In this document: one piece after another, positions 8,854 to 18,941 of the stretch
Layout of the letters: every line of letters starts with the position of its first letter
Position numbering within the stretch: position 1 is the first letter of the stretch
Assembly: GCF_025340265.1 (NCBI RefSeq)
Contig: NZ_CP022707.1
Location: 2,666,501-2,730,500, forward strand
Source: Novosphingobium sp. 9
GTDB taxonomy: Bacteria > Pseudomonadota > Alphaproteobacteria > Sphingomonadales > Sphingomonadaceae
Reading direction: 5' to 3'
Length of the DNA stretch: 64,000 bases
Position numbers and translations under genes: made by a program
Notes under the pieces: generated by a model
Databases searched by the model: none
What the model saw: the letters and a program-made list of their open reading frames with translations, nothing else
Told to the model about the DNA's origin: nothing

Positions 8854-9138
8854 TCAAATGAGGCGCTCGAACAGATTGCACCATCCGGGATTATGCTTTT
8901 CGATGAGTTCGATTTTCCACTCACGCCTCCATGCCTTAAGTGCCTTCTCTCGGGCCATGGCGGCGATTATCTCGGCGTGTTTCTCCACCAACACCAGGCG
9001 TGTGACGCCGTACTTCCGGCAAAATGCCGATCCGTTTCCGGCACGGTGCTGCATCATCCGCGACGCAAGATTGCTGGTCACTCCGATATACAGGACGCCA
9101 TGTGGCCTGTTTGCAAGAATCTAGGTCCAGCCACCCAT
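8854..9138 (-). pseudogene. GIY-YIG nuclease-domain protein, stop at codon 6
   Basis: Reading from ATG at 9138 gives MGGWT, then TAG, then ILANRPHGVLYIGVTSNLASR and about 70 more residues ending FERLI. The GIY-YIG core shows as GVLYIG, with R26 in NLASR and the later KYGVTRLV and KALKAWRREWK segments usual for the small single-domain family. In most relatives the codon at the stop is Tyr (…YILA…), so TAC to TAG is the simplest explanation. Re-initiation at GTG 9081 would lack the GIY half and probably be inactive. The gene sits exactly between two perfect 33-bp inverted repeats, an arrangement resembling repeat-associated nuclease units. It could be a decayed gene, a suppressed stop, or a base-call error. 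Confidence 0.75.
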
Positions 9139-9158
9139 CCCGCTATCGTTACATAATG

Positions 9159-9191
9159 CCGAGAGCGATCCCAGCTTTCGCTGGGATGACG
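9159..9191. repeat. 33-bp inverted repeat, right copy
   Basis: Perfect inverted copy of 8821-8853, lying 20 bases upstream of the GIY-YIG start codon. A 10-bp word, CATAATGCCG, is also shared in direct orientation at 8813-8822 and 9152-9161. Confidence 0.95.
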
Positions 9192-9240
9192 ACAGGATTT
9201 TAACGTCCACAACGGGGCGTAACCCGCCGCCCTCTTCCCC

Positions 9241-10227
9241 TCACGGCACCGCGTCGATTTCCGCCTTGGCGCCGGGGGCATCGCTGCCAAATTGCTGGCG
9301 GCGGCGGAAGGCGCTGGGGGTCTGGCCGGTGCCGCGCACGAAGAAGCGCGAGAAATAGGGCAGGTCGGTAAAGCCCAGCCATTCGGCGATCTCGCTCACG
9401 CTCATGCCGGTATAGGCGAGGCAGCGCCGGGCCTCGGCCAGAATACGGTCGTGGACGTGCGAGATCGGCGAGGCGCCGGTCACTTCCTTGCAGGCGAGGC
9501 GAAGCTGCGAGGCGCTTACTCCCAGCAGCCCGGCAACTTCCACCAGCGAGGGCTGTTCGCGATAGCGCGCCTCCACCACTTCGCGAAAACGGTCGACCAG
9601 CGCATGGCGCGATCCCAGCGCGGGCGCGGTATCCTCGCCCCCCTGCGCCTCGCCGCGATCGCGCATCAGCATCAGCAGCACCGATTGCAGGTGCAGTTCG
9701 GCGGCGATCTGCGAGCCCTCGCGGCGCTGGTCCAGCTCGCCGCCCAGCCGGGCGAGTTCCGCCTCGATCCGTGCCGCGCTGCCCTCGCCCAGTCCGAACA
9801 CCGCCGGGGTCCCGGCAATCCGGCGCAAGGTGGGCGCGCGCACCAGCAGACTTTCGAGATAGCTGTTCTCGATGGTCATCACCCACCCGCGCGAGCCCTC
9901 GAAATAGCGGTAGCCGTGGATGCGGTAGGGCGGGATAACGATGGCCGACGGCGCCTCGAACGGGATCATCTCCCCTTCCAGCGTGAACTCGCCGCCGCCC
10001 TCGACGCACAGCGCGATCTGGGTGAAGCGCGGATGCGTGTGCGGCGCGATCACCCAGCCACGCTCGCGCCCGCGCCGCTCCAGCCGCTCGACATTGAGGA
10101 ACCAGTCGCCACGCGTACCGGCCTCTCCATACAGCACATAGCGCGGCACTGTGGCCGCGCTGACACTGCCGACCGGAGAACCCTTCAGGTTTGGCGAAAA
10201 GTCCAAACTATTTTGAGAATCCGACAT
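9241..10227 (-). CDS. AraC-family transcriptional regulator (PobR-like)
   Basis: A 328-residue regulator with an N-terminal cupin-like sensing domain (HTHPRFTQIALCVEGGGEFTLEG, about residues 60-85) and a C-terminal double helix-turn-helix (about 230-320) ending in the AraC signature (SVSEIAEWLGFTDLPYFSRFF). The layout resembles PobR-type activators of aromatic-acid genes. The ATG at 10227 was chosen because the alternative 63 bases upstream lacks any match to family N-termini. It is transcribed away from the AAHS transporter gene at 10542, the usual arrangement for an activator of that transporter and perhaps of the porin and hmgA downstream. The inducer is not evident. Confidence 0.9.
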   Translation of the reverse strand: MSDSQNSLDFSPNLKGSPVGSVSAATVPRYVLYGEAGTRGDWFLNVERLERRGRERGWVIAPHTHPRFTQIALCVEGGGEFTLEGEMIPFEAPSAIVIPPYRIHGYRYFEGSRGWVMTIENSYLESLLVRAPTLRRIAGTPAVFGLGEGSAARIEAELARLGGELDQRREGSQIAAELHLQSVLLMLMRDRGEAQGGEDTAPALGSRHALVDRFREVVEARYREQPSLVEVAGLLGVSASQLRLACKEVTGASPISHVHDRILAEARRCLAYTGMSVSEIAEWLGFTDLPYFSRFFVRGTGQTPSAFRRRQQFGSDAPGAKAEIDAVP

Positions 10228-10541
10228 GGACGTTCTGTACCCCCTGCCCCATGCACCGGGCAACAGGCAGGATAAGGCTTCAAGCCTCACGACACTGCCG
10301 AATGCGCAAGGCGAAAAGCCTTAGCCGGTGAGGAGGGTGATTATGATCATCACATATCGTTATGATATCCTCGTTTTGCGCAACGACCGGTGGCTATTGC
10401 CGCTGTAATCGTTTCTGATTGCAAGACGTGGTGAAGCGGGGGGCCGCGACACCATCGAACAAACAACAACATGTGTCGCCGCAAGGCCCGCGCCCCCAAG
10501 ACCCTGAGAAGGGCGCGAGATAGTATTTACAGGAGAAGGGC
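10228..10541. promoter_or_regulatory. divergent intergenic region, AraC regulator / transporter
   Basis: This 314-bp gene-free stretch holds both divergent promoters. Two TTATGAT words in the same orientation at 10341-10347 and 10360-10366 are 19 bases apart, near two helical turns, as expected for an AraC-type direct-repeat site. An AGGAG ribosome site stands nine bases before the transporter ATG. No RNA gene or repeat was seen. Confidence 0.5.
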
Positions 10542-11849
10542 ATGGAAGATCCCCGCGCCATAGTTGCGCGCGAACCGATGCACTATAAGCAGGTTCTCGC
10601 CGTAACCATTGCAACTGCACTCAATGCACTCGATGGTTTCGACGTACTTTCAATCAGTTTCGCCTCCCCCGGCATTGCCAAGGACTGGGGCATCGACCGC
10701 GCTGCGCTGGGCCTCGTGCTGTCGATGGAACTGTTCGGCATGGGCATCGGCGCCTTCATTCTGGGCAACCTGGCCGACCGCGTGGGCCGTCGCCCGACGA
10801 TCCTGGGCTGCCTTGTCATCATGTCGCTGGGCATGCTGGCCGCCTCGACCGCCACGAACGTCGAAATCCTCTCGGCCTATCGCCTGTTCACGGGCCTTGG
10901 CATCGGCGGCATGCTGGCCGCGACCAACGCCGTCGCCGCCGAATGCTCGAACGCCAAGCGTCGTAACCTGACAGTCGCGATCATGGCCGGCGGCTTCCCG
11001 ATGGGCGCCATCGTCGGCGGTTCGCTCGCCTCGTTCGTACTGGGTGCGACCGGGCACTGGCAGTCGGTGTTCGAGTTCGGCTCGGCGCTCACCGCGCTGT
11101 TCATCCCGCTGACGCTGTGGCTGGTGCCCGAGACGATGGCCTTCCTCGTCACCAAGCGCCCCAAGGGTGCGCTGGAGAAGATCAACCGCACGATGGTTGC
11201 GCAAGGGCGCGCGCCGCTGGCCGAGCTGCCGCCGGTCGATGAAAGCAAGAAGCGCGCCTCGTTCGGGGACTTCTTCGCCCCCGGCATGCGCAGCGTGACG
11301 CTGCTGCTGACGCTTACCTACTTCGCGCACATGCTCAGCTTCTACTTCCTGATGAAGTGGATTCCCAAGATCGTCGTCGATCTGGGCTTTGCGCCCCCGA
11401 TGGCGGGCGGCGTGCTGGTGTGGGCCAACGTCGGCGGCGCGATCGGCTCGATCACCGCCTCGATCCTGTCGCAGAAGATGGGCATCCGTCCGGTCGTCAT
11501 CGCTTCGATGTTCCTGGGCTTCGTCGCCGTCGCCGCATTCGGCCAGGGCTTCACGACGCTGGGCGGCCTCTCGCTGATCGCCTGCATCGGCGGCTTCTTC
11601 ACCAACGGTGCGACCGCGGGCCTCTATGCGGTGATCGCGCAGAGCTTCCCGGCGCAGCTGCGCGCTGGCGGCACCGGTGTGGTCATCGGCGTAGGCCGTG
11701 CGGGCGCGGCCCTCGGCCCGATCCTGGGCGGCCTGCTGTTCGCCAACGGCGTTTCGCTATCGCTGGTGGCGATCATCCTCGCCTGCGGCACGCTGGTCGG
11801 CGGCATCGCGCTGTCGCTGCTGCGCTACCGCGAGGATGCGATTGCATAA
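10542..11849 (+). CDS. MFS transporter, aromatic acid:H+ symporter (AAHS) family
   Basis: A 435-residue, twelve-helix major facilitator. The DGFD motif in the first helix (residues 31-34) is diagnostic for the aromatic acid:H+ symporter family (PcaK, BenK, GenK, MhbT); the loop 2-3 motif GNLADRVGRRP is also present. It should import an aromatic carboxylate across the inner membrane with protons. AGGAG precedes the start. Neighbours are a divergent AraC regulator, an alginate-export-type porin and the homogentisate genes, so homogentisate, gentisate or a hydroxyphenyl-acid are plausible substrates. Furoate, degraded by the cluster 9 kb away, cannot be excluded. Confidence 0.92.
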   Translation: MEDPRAIVAREPMHYKQVLAVTIATALNALDGFDVLSISFASPGIAKDWGIDRAALGLVLSMELFGMGIGAFILGNLADRVGRRPTILGCLVIMSLGMLAASTATNVEILSAYRLFTGLGIGGMLAATNAVAAECSNAKRRNLTVAIMAGGFPMGAIVGGSLASFVLGATGHWQSVFEFGSALTALFIPLTLWLVPETMAFLVTKRPKGALEKINRTMVAQGRAPLAELPPVDESKKRASFGDFFAPGMRSVTLLLTLTYFAHMLSFYFLMKWIPKIVVDLGFAPPMAGGVLVWANVGGAIGSITASILSQKMGIRPVVIASMFLGFVAVAAFGQGFTTLGGLSLIACIGGFFTNGATAGLYAVIAQSFPAQLRAGGTGVVIGVGRAGAALGPILGGLLFANGVSLSLVAIILACGTLVGGIALSLLRYREDAIA

Positions 11850-11880
11850 GAGCAGGCGCCCGATCGCCTGAACATACCTT

Positions 11881-11915
11881 CCGGGGCAGGACCGCCAAGG
11901 GCCGCCCTGCCCCGG
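11881..11915 (+). terminator. stem-loop after the AAHS transporter gene
   Basis: CCGGGGCAGG (11881-11890) pairs perfectly with CCTGCCCCGG (11906-11915) across a 15-base loop, 30 bases after the transporter stop. There is no T-run, so termination may be partial, letting the porin be co-transcribed. Confidence 0.45.
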
Positions 11916-11981
11916 CAACAACCTAAAAATCCAATTGCTTACAATTGAGCCTTTCGGCCAAGTTTTTCGGAGAGAATACCC

Positions 11982-13508
11982 ATGCGTCGTCACGCATCTC
12001 GTACCTTGCTGCTCGCCTCAGGCGTGCTCGCGCTCGCCACCGTCACTGCCGGCACCGCCAAAGCCCAGTCGGTGGCACCGGACAGCAAGGACCAGGCAGC
12101 CACCGGCGGTCCGCTCAGTGGTCAATCCGTTGCCGGCGTGCGCCCTGCCAAGTCGCAGGCCAAGCCCGCGCAGGCGATGCCCGGCGGCCAGACCGGCCCG
12201 CAGGGTCTGCCCCAGGCCTTCCGCTGGACCGAGGACTGGTCGGCCAAGCCTGCCGCCGACGCGCCGATCATGGACAAGATCAAGCACATCTCGATCGTGC
12301 CCGACCATGACGACATCTACCTGACGCTGGGCGGCGAAGTGCGCGAATACTACACTGCGTGGTCGCACTCGGCGCTGGGCCGCACCGCAGGGGACGACAA
12401 CACCCTGCTCCAGCAGCGCCTGCGCCTGCTGGCAGACCTGCACCTGGGCCAGAACGTGCGCGCCTATATCGAACTGGGCGACAACCGCGAGTTCGGCGAA
12501 GAGTTCGCCACCAAGCCCAACCGCGACCGCGTGGACATCTATCAGGCCTTCGTCGACGTCTCGATCCCGCTGGGCGATGCCGGCAAGATCACCCTGCGCC
12601 CCGGTCGCTTCGAGATGCCGCTGGGCAACGGCAAGCTTGCCGGCGTGCGCGAAGGGCTCGACATGCGCTTCACCTATCAGGGTATCGAGGGCACCTGGAT
12701 CCTGCCGGGCAAGGTCTCGGTGCAGGCCTTCGCGGTGAAGCCGGTCAACATCAAGCCGGGCACTTTCGACGACGGCCCGAACCACACGCAGGACTTCCAC
12801 GGCGTCTACATCAGCGCGCCCAATCGTCTGGCAGGCTTCGGCACCGACGTCTACTGGTACGAGATGGATCGCGACACCGCGACGCTGCGCACCGGCACCG
12901 GCCGCGACGATCGCAACAACTGGGGCGCGCGCCTGTGGAAGCGCAATGCCACCGTCGATATCGACCTTGAAGGCACGTACCAGAGCGGCACGTTCGCCGG
13001 GCAGGAGATCGAGGCTTACGGCGTGATGTTCGAAGGCGGCTACACCTTCAACGACAGCGCCCTCAAGCCCCGCCTTGGCCTGCGCGCCAACCTGTTCTCG
13101 GGCGACAAGCACGCGAACGACGGCAAGTCGAACACCTTCGTCGCCGCCTCGCCGCGCCTGCCGCTGTTCAGCGAGGCCGCGTTCTTCAACTTCTCGAACA
13201 TCATGGACCTCTACCCCTCGGTCACGGTGAAGCCGACTCCTGCCGTCACGATCATGGCAGGCCCGGACTTCCTGTGGCGCAACACCAAGGCGGACGGCGT
13301 CTACATCGGCCCCACGGGGGCCAGCTTCGCGCCTTATGCATCGAGCCGCGCAATCGGCACCGATCTCAACCTCGAAGCCTCGTGGCAGGCCACAAAGCGC
13401 CTCTCGTTCCGCCTGTTCGAGACCTACTTCGCCGCCAGCAACTCCTTCCAGGACAACGGCGGCAAGAACGGCAACTACTTCGGCCTGCAGGGCGACTACC
13501 GCTTCTAA
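11982..13508 (+). CDS. alginate-export-family outer-membrane porin (paralogue 1)
   Basis: The 508-residue protein has a signal peptide ending AKA (about residues 1-28), a Gln/Ala/Pro-rich linker, and from about residue 80 a beta-barrel of the alginate export (AlgE-like) superfamily, ending in the C-terminal Phe (GDYRF). The conserved RWTEDWS motif before the barrel also occurs in the paralogue at 18942-20522. In sphingomonads and pseudomonads such porins often sit beside aromatic-acid transporters and pass small anionic or aromatic substrates. Here it follows the AAHS transporter by 132 bases and precedes hmgA, which suggests it is the outer-membrane gate of the same uptake route. Confidence 0.88.
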   Translation: MRRHASRTLLLASGVLALATVTAGTAKAQSVAPDSKDQAATGGPLSGQSVAGVRPAKSQAKPAQAMPGGQTGPQGLPQAFRWTEDWSAKPAADAPIMDKIKHISIVPDHDDIYLTLGGEVREYYTAWSHSALGRTAGDDNTLLQQRLRLLADLHLGQNVRAYIELGDNREFGEEFATKPNRDRVDIYQAFVDVSIPLGDAGKITLRPGRFEMPLGNGKLAGVREGLDMRFTYQGIEGTWILPGKVSVQAFAVKPVNIKPGTFDDGPNHTQDFHGVYISAPNRLAGFGTDVYWYEMDRDTATLRTGTGRDDRNNWGARLWKRNATVDIDLEGTYQSGTFAGQEIEAYGVMFEGGYTFNDSALKPRLGLRANLFSGDKHANDGKSNTFVAASPRLPLFSEAAFFNFSNIMDLYPSVTVKPTPAVTIMAGPDFLWRNTKADGVYIGPTGASFAPYASSRAIGTDLNLEASWQATKRLSFRLFETYFAASNSFQDNGGKNGNYFGLQGDYRF

Positions 13509-13531
13509 GGACGATCTTTCCAACCCCAACG

Positions 13532-13564
13532 AAGGCGTCGGCACCCGCACGGTGCCGGCGCCTT
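13532..13564 (+). terminator. rho-independent terminator after porin 1
   Basis: AAGGCGTCGGCACC pairs with GGTGCCGGCGCCTT across the loop CGCAC with a single G-T pair, followed by TTC. It lies 23 bases after the porin stop and separates the porin from hmgA. Confidence 0.75.
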
Positions 13565-13648
13565 TTCAGGTCGGGCACGATCGCAAAACGCCCCTCGACC
13601 TTCCCCGCAAGCGCGCTATCTTCTCCCTTATAAAACAAGGAGAGGATC

Positions 13649-15100
13649 ATGATCCGCGAAACCCGGCCCGAAACGGCCGAGCCCGTGGGCGAACAGGCGA
13701 ACGAACAGGCGCCCGATCGGCCGGCCGCCGGCACGCGCCCGGCAGCCGCAATGCTCACCGGATTTGCCAACCATCACGCCAGCGAGGCGGTGCCCGGCGC
13801 CCTGCCGATCGGGCGCAATTCCCCGCAAGTGCCCCCGTTCGGGCTCTATGCCGAACAGCTTTCGGGCACCGCTTTCACGGCTCCGCGCCATGCCAATCGC
13901 CGCTCGTGGCTCTATCGCCTGCGCCCCAGCGCGCAGCACGCGGCGTGGAAGCTGCTGTGCGGGGCCCCCGATCCCGATTCTGTCAATTTCAGCCGTGACC
14001 AGTTCGGCGATGCCGCGTTCGATGCCATCCCCGCCAGCCCCAACCGGCTGCGCTGGGATGCCCTGCCGCTGCCACCTGTGGGCGAGACCGATTTCGTCGA
14101 TGGCCTCGTCAGCTGGGCCCGCGCGGGCGATCCCCACGAAGGCACCGGATGCAGCATCCATCTTTATGCGGCGGGCCGCTCGATGGAGCACCGCGCTTTC
14201 TTCAGCGCCGATGGCGAATGGCTGATCGTGCCGCAACACGGCGCGCTCCATATCGTGACCGAGATGGGCGCGATCACGGTCGCGCCCCTGCAGATCGCGG
14301 TGATCCCGCGCGGACTTCGCTTCCGTGTCGAGCTGCCCGAGGGCCCGGCGCGCGGCTATGTCTGCGAGAACCACGGCGCGCCGCTGCACCTGCCCGAACT
14401 CGGCCCCATCGGTGCCAATGGCCTTGCCAATTCGCGCGATTTCGAAACGCCTGCCGCCGCCTTCGAGGACGATGACACCCCTTGCGAACTGGTGCAGGCG
14501 TTTCAGGGCCGACTGTGGACCACAACGCTTGGCCACAGCCCGTTCGATGTCGTCGCCTGGCACGGCAACCTTGCCCCCTGTCGCTATGACCTCACCCGCT
14601 TCAATGCGATGAACACGGTGACGTTCGACCATCCCGATCCGTCGATCTTCACTGTGCTGACCTCGCCCAGCGATACGCCGGGGGTGGCGGGCGTGGACTT
14701 CGTGATCTTCCCGCCGCGCTGGTCGGTGGCCGAAGGCACTTTCCGTCCGCCCTATTTCCACCGCAACGTGATGAGCGAGTTCATGGGGCTGATCGAAGGC
14801 GCCTACGATGCCAAGGCGGCCAAGGCAGGAGGCGGCGGCTTCGTGCCCGGCGGGGCCAGTCTGCACAACCGCATGTCCGCGCACGGGCCGGATGCCGCCA
14901 CGCATGCCGCTGCGGGCAAGGCCGCGCTCGAACCGGTACGCTACAGGGATACGATGGCCTTCATGTTCGAGAGCCGCTTCGTGTTCCGCCCCAGCCGCCG
15001 GGCGATGACCGGGCCCAGCTTGCAGCACGACTATGACAGCTGCTGGCAGGACTTTCCCAAAGCGCAGGTGCCGCCGCCTGCCGAGGGCGGCAAGGCATGA
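13649..15100 (+). CDS. hmgA: homogentisate 1,2-dioxygenase
   Basis: Ring-cleaving Fe(II) enzyme converting homogentisate plus O2 to maleylacetoacetate in tyrosine/phenylalanine breakdown. The body starts at [24 protein letters not shown] and continues through the cupin-like domain to the metal site around [14 protein letters not shown] (His and Glu ligands) and the following HGP. At 483 residues it is about 45 longer than usual; the extra part is an N-terminal Glu/Ala/Pro-rich stretch (residues 1-35). The ATG at 13649 follows a strong AAGGAGAGG, so the extension is probably translated. The stop overlaps the fahA start by four bases. No maleylacetoacetate isomerase gene is adjacent. Confidence 0.96.
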   Translation: MIRETRPETAEPVGEQANEQAPDRPAAGTRPAAAMLTGFANHHASEAVPGALPIGRNSPQVPPFGLYAEQLSGTAFTAPRHANRRSWLYRLRPSAQHAAWKLLCGAPDPDSVNFSRDQFGDAAFDAIPASPNRLRWDALPLPPVGETDFVDGLVSWARAGDPHEGTGCSIHLYAAGRSMEHRAFFSADGEWLIVPQHGALHIVTEMGAITVAPLQIAVIPRGLRFRVELPEGPARGYVCENHGAPLHLPELGPIGANGLANSRDFETPAAAFEDDDTPCELVQAFQGRLWTTTLGHSPFDVVAWHGNLAPCRYDLTRFNAMNTVTFDHPDPSIFTVLTSPSDTPGVAGVDFVIFPPRWSVAEGTFRPPYFHRNVMSEFMGLIEGAYDAKAAKAGGGGFVPGGASLHNRMSAHGPDAATHAAAGKAALEPVRYRDTMAFMFESRFVFRPSRRAMTGPSLQHDYDSCWQDFPKAQVPPPAEGGKA

Positions 15101-16446
15101 CGCTGCCCTTGCGCGATGCCACGCATGACCCGAAGCGCACCAGTTGGGTCGCAAGCGCGAACGGCCATGCGCAGTTTCCGGTGCAGAACCTGCCGCTGGG
15201 CGTCTACGCCCCGCCCGCGGGGCCTCCCCGCATCGGCGTTGCCATTGGCGCCGCAGTGCTTGACCTCGCTGCCTGCGCCGTGGCCGATCTCCTGCCCGCT
15301 GCGGCACAGGATGCGGCCTGCCAGGACACGCTGAATGCGATCTTTGCCTTGCCCGCCCGCGAACGACAGGCCCTGCGCCACAGCATCAGCGCCCTGCTCA
15401 GCGACCTGTCCTACCGCGAAATGGTGGAACCGCTGCTCACCCCGGCTGCGGATTGCACGATGCATCTGCCCGCACGGATCGGGGACTACACCGATTTCTA
15501 TGTCGGCATTCATCATGCCGAAGCGGTCGGTCGCCTGTTTCGCCCACAAAATCCTCTGCTGCCCAACTACAAGCACCTGCCCATCGGCTATCACGGACGC
15601 GCCTCCTCTGTCCGCGTCTCGGGCGAACCGGTGATCCGCCCGCGCGGACTGGTGCTTCCCGCAGGTGCCGATGTGCCCACGTACGCACCGACGGCAAGGC
15701 TCGATCACGAAGTGGAGCTGGCCTTGTGGGTCGGTCCCGGCAATGCGCCCGGACAGCCGATCCCGATTGCCGAAGCGGCGCAGCATGTGGTCGGCGTTGG
15801 CCTGCTCAACGACTGGTCGGCGCGCGATATACAGGCTTTCGAATACCAGCCGCTCGGCCCGTTCCTGGGCAAGAGCTTCCACACCTCGGTTTCGCCCTGG
15901 GTGGTGACGCTGGAGGCTCTCGCGCCGTTCCTCACCGCGCAAACACCGCGCCCCGAAGGCGACCCAGCCCCGCCGCCGCATCTGCATGACGAAGAGGACG
16001 CCCGGCGCGGCGCCCTTGCGCTCACGCTCGAAGCCAACCTCACCAGCGAGCGGATGCGACGCCACGGCGATGTGCCGCTGCGCCTCAGCCGCGCGAGTGC
16101 CGGTGCGATGTACTGGACGATGGCGCAGATGATCGCGCACCACACCTCGAACGGGTGCGACCTGCGCCCCGGCGACCTGCTCGGCACCGGCACGATCTCG
16201 GGACCTGATGAAGGCGGATGCGGAAGCCTGCTGGAGATGACGCGCGGCGGAATTGATCTCCTTACCCTGCCCTCCGGCGAGACACGCGCCTTCCTCGAAG
16301 ACGGTGACGAAGTGGTGCTGAGCGCGCGTGCACAGGCCCCCGGTGCGGTGCCGATCGGCCTGGGCGAATGTCGCGCGCGCGTGCTGCCCGCATTCGATGC
16401 CCAGGGCAGCGCTGGAACCCGCCAGGGTGCCTCTAGCCCCGTCTAG
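15097..16446 (+). CDS. fahA: fumarylacetoacetase
   Basis: Hydrolyses fumarylacetoacetate to fumarate and acetoacetate, the last step of homogentisate breakdown. The 449-residue sequence has the N-terminal SH3-like domain (to about residue 120) and the FAH catalytic domain with its metal and catalytic motifs: [11 protein letters not shown] (Asp ligand and catalytic His), [18 protein letters not shown] and [26 protein letters not shown]. It is translationally coupled to hmgA (ATGA at 15097-15100) and closed by a terminator about 45 bases downstream. Length matches family members. Confidence 0.96.
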   Translation: MTLPLRDATHDPKRTSWVASANGHAQFPVQNLPLGVYAPPAGPPRIGVAIGAAVLDLAACAVADLLPAAAQDAACQDTLNAIFALPARERQALRHSISALLSDLSYREMVEPLLTPAADCTMHLPARIGDYTDFYVGIHHAEAVGRLFRPQNPLLPNYKHLPIGYHGRASSVRVSGEPVIRPRGLVLPAGADVPTYAPTARLDHEVELALWVGPGNAPGQPIPIAEAAQHVVGVGLLNDWSARDIQAFEYQPLGPFLGKSFHTSVSPWVVTLEALAPFLTAQTPRPEGDPAPPPHLHDEEDARRGALALTLEANLTSERMRRHGDVPLRLSRASAGAMYWTMAQMIAHHTSNGCDLRPGDLLGTGTISGPDEGGCGSLLEMTRGGIDLLTLPSGETRAFLEDGDEVVLSARAQAPGAVPIGLGECRARVLPAFDAQGSAGTRQGASSPV

Positions 16447-16489
16447 ACCCCCTCTAGACGCGTTTAGGCCGGTTTCTGCCCGACACGCA

Positions 16490-16525
16490 AAAGGGCCGGA
16501 AAGCGGCGTGCTTTTCCGGCCCTTT
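16490..16525. terminator. bidirectional terminator between fahA and the CocE-type hydrolase
   Basis: AAAGGGCCGGAAA and TTTTCCGGCCCTTT form a 13-14 bp stem with a nine-base loop, with A-rich and T-rich sides, between two convergent genes. Confidence 0.85.
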
Positions 16526-16545
16526 CATGCTGCTTTTTCAGCGAC

Positions 16546-18476
16546 TTAATTTGTCGCGGTCGAGGCCGGGACCACCGGCAGCAGCACGGCGCTCTGCCCC
16601 TGCGGCCCGTGCTCGATCGTCACTGTCGCCGCCTTGTAATCGGCGGGCTTGGCGAACAGGATGTTGGGCACGTAAGTCTGCGGATTGCGGTCATAAACCG
16701 GGAACAGGCTCGACTGGATCTGCACCATGATCTTGTGCCCCGGCTTGAACTCGTAGTTCACGGTCGGCAGTCGGAATTTGTACTCCTGCACTTCATTCGC
16801 GGGAATTGCCGACGGGTTCGCAAAGCTCTTGCGATAGCGCCCACGGAAGATGTCGAGCGAGATCGGCAGCTGATACCCCCCATTTCCGGATTGCTGGCAT
16901 CAGTGCCCGGATAGACGTCGATCACCTTGACCACGAAATCGCCGTCCGTCCCGGTGGTACGCGCAAAGATATCCGCGATCGGCGCGCCTTCCAGCTTCAC
17001 CGACTTGGTCAGCACCGGCGTCGTGTACGAAACCACGTCAGGCCGCGCAGTGGCGAAGCGCTGGTCGGTGACGAGCCAGGTGCGCCAGCGATCGTTCTTC
17101 GCCGGGATCGGCAGCGGCAGGAACGGCACGGGCTTCGCCGGATCGGAGACATAGCTGTCTCCGCCACCGCTCGGCGCGGCGAAGGCAAGGCCGTTGTTCG
17201 CCTGTAGATACAACGGGGTAAGCGCCTGCTGGTCGGCGGGCTTCCAGTCGGCAAAGCTGTCCCAGTGCTTGTTCACCGGATCGTAGATCATCGCGTCGGG
17301 AAGCGGCTTGGGCTCCGGCGTGCCGCGCAGATAGTGGTTGAACCAAGGGATCATCACGTTTCGGCGGAAGTCCTGCGTGGTGTTGCCCGGCCACTTCAGC
17401 GGCCCCAGTTCGTTGCCGTCGCGGTTGATCTGGCTGTGATACCAAGGCCCCATCACGAGGTGGTTGTTGGCCCCGTAACCGGCCTGCTTCAGCGCCTCGA
17501 AAGCGTGGACGGCGCCATAGATGTCTTCCTGATCCCACAGGCCCTGCAGCCACATCGTCGGCACGGTCGAAGGGTGCGCGGCAACCTGCTTGTCCAGCGC
17601 CTGAAGCTGCCAGAAAGCATCGTAGGCCGGGTGCGCGGCAAAGCGGTTCCACCAGGGCAACTGCTTGAACCCGTTCTTTTCGGCATAGTCACCGGCCGAA
17701 CCGCCTTCGAGGAAGTTCTGGTAATCGTCATAGTTCGCGCGCGGGATGCCCTGCCCCTCGCCCGCCTTGGTCATCTGGCCGGTGAAGTAGTCGAGGTTCA
17801 CCTGACGGAAGGCGCCATAGTGATACCAGTCATCGCCCATCCAGCCATCGATCATCGGGCTTTCGGGCGCAGCGGCCTTCAGCGCAGGGTGCGGATGGAG
17901 CAGCGCCATGGCAACCGTCCAGCCGTCATACGACGAGCCGATCATGCCGACGTTGCCATTGGTTTCCTTGAGGTTCTTCACCAGCCAGTCGATGGTATCA
18001 TAAGCATCGGTGGTGTCGTCGGTCTTGCTCGGGTTGAGCACGCCCATGGTGGGGCGCGTCATCACGTACTTGCCTTCCGAGCCGTACTTGCCGCGAATGT
18101 CCTGCCAGACAAGGATATAGCTGCCGTCCGCCCAGTCCTTGTTGCCCGACCATACCGCGTCGGCCATGTGCGGGCTGTCCGTGTTCGAGAAGCCGCTGGC
18201 GTTATAAGGGGTGCGCTCCAGCAGGATCGGCAAATCGTGCGCGCCCTTGGGGATCATCACCACGGTGTGCAGCTTCACGCCATCGCGCATCGGGATCATG
18301 ATCTCGCGGCGGACGTAATCGAAGTTATCCTGCGGCTGCTTCCACGTCCCAGTGATGTCCGATCCGGTCTGGATCATGTCGGGCGTCACACCATCGGCAT
18401 TCTTCGGCGCAGGGGCTGCGGCCGACAGGACGAACGCGAGCGAGACAAGCGCCCCGCCCATTGCGACTGATTTCAT
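16546..18476 (-). CDS. CocE/NonD family hydrolase (peptidase S15 type), frameshifted
   Basis: Exported alpha/beta hydrolase of about 640 residues: signal peptide (MKSVAMGGALVSLAFVLSAAA), X-Pro dipeptidyl-peptidase-like catalytic domain with nucleophile motif GMIGSSYDG, Asp region LQGLWDQEDIYGA and His in GPWYHSQ, then the C-terminal jelly-roll domain. The frame is broken at 16876-16881: one extra C in the six-C run (seven G on the coding strand) joins …NPEMGG to YQLPISLDIF and then to …VQEYKFRLPTVNYEF, giving an uninterrupted family-like C-terminus. The two parts fit so well that a missing base in the data is likelier than a real lesion. ATG 18476 was chosen for the signal peptide, with AAGGA upstream. 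Substrate unknown; relatives cleave esters, amides and acyl-amino acids. Confidence 0.85.
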
Positions 18477-18941
18477 GGGGATGCGATCCTTGGCAGGTGG
18501 CGGGCCGCCCTCACGACCCTGAATGGAACCGGTCGCAACTATTGCGGGGTTGTTTCGACGATTGCAACACCCTGCCTTGCGCAAGCCTCGGACCAACGCC
18601 CCGAAGCATCGCGAAAGCGCCGGAAAGCGATCACTTCGGCTGATCGGCGGGATAATCCATCATTATTGGAAGTTTGCGCAAGGCGGCGACAGACTTGGCA
18701 GCATAACCGGTCACAAAGGCCGATACAACGGGAGAGGTCCATGGCCGCGCATAGCGCCGCAGCAGACCCGGCACATTCGACAGCCCCTTCGCAAGGGCTG
18801 CCGCCGTCGGACACCATGCCAAGACGAGCTTTCGCGGGGCTATCCCCGCCGATCTGACGCGCAGTTCGCGCCCATCACCTGAACTCGTATCTGCCCACCG
18901 CCTGACCGGGCGCCGCTGCACAGCGCGCGCCGGGGCGGCAC
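18477..18941. other. 465-bp gene-free region between divergent genes
   Basis: No convincing coding sequence was found on either strand. It must hold the promoters of the CocE-type hydrolase (minus) and the second porin (plus). The 8-bp palindrome TTGCGCAA occurs twice, at 18577-18584 and 18674-18681. No structured RNA or long repeat is visible. Confidence 0.6.
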
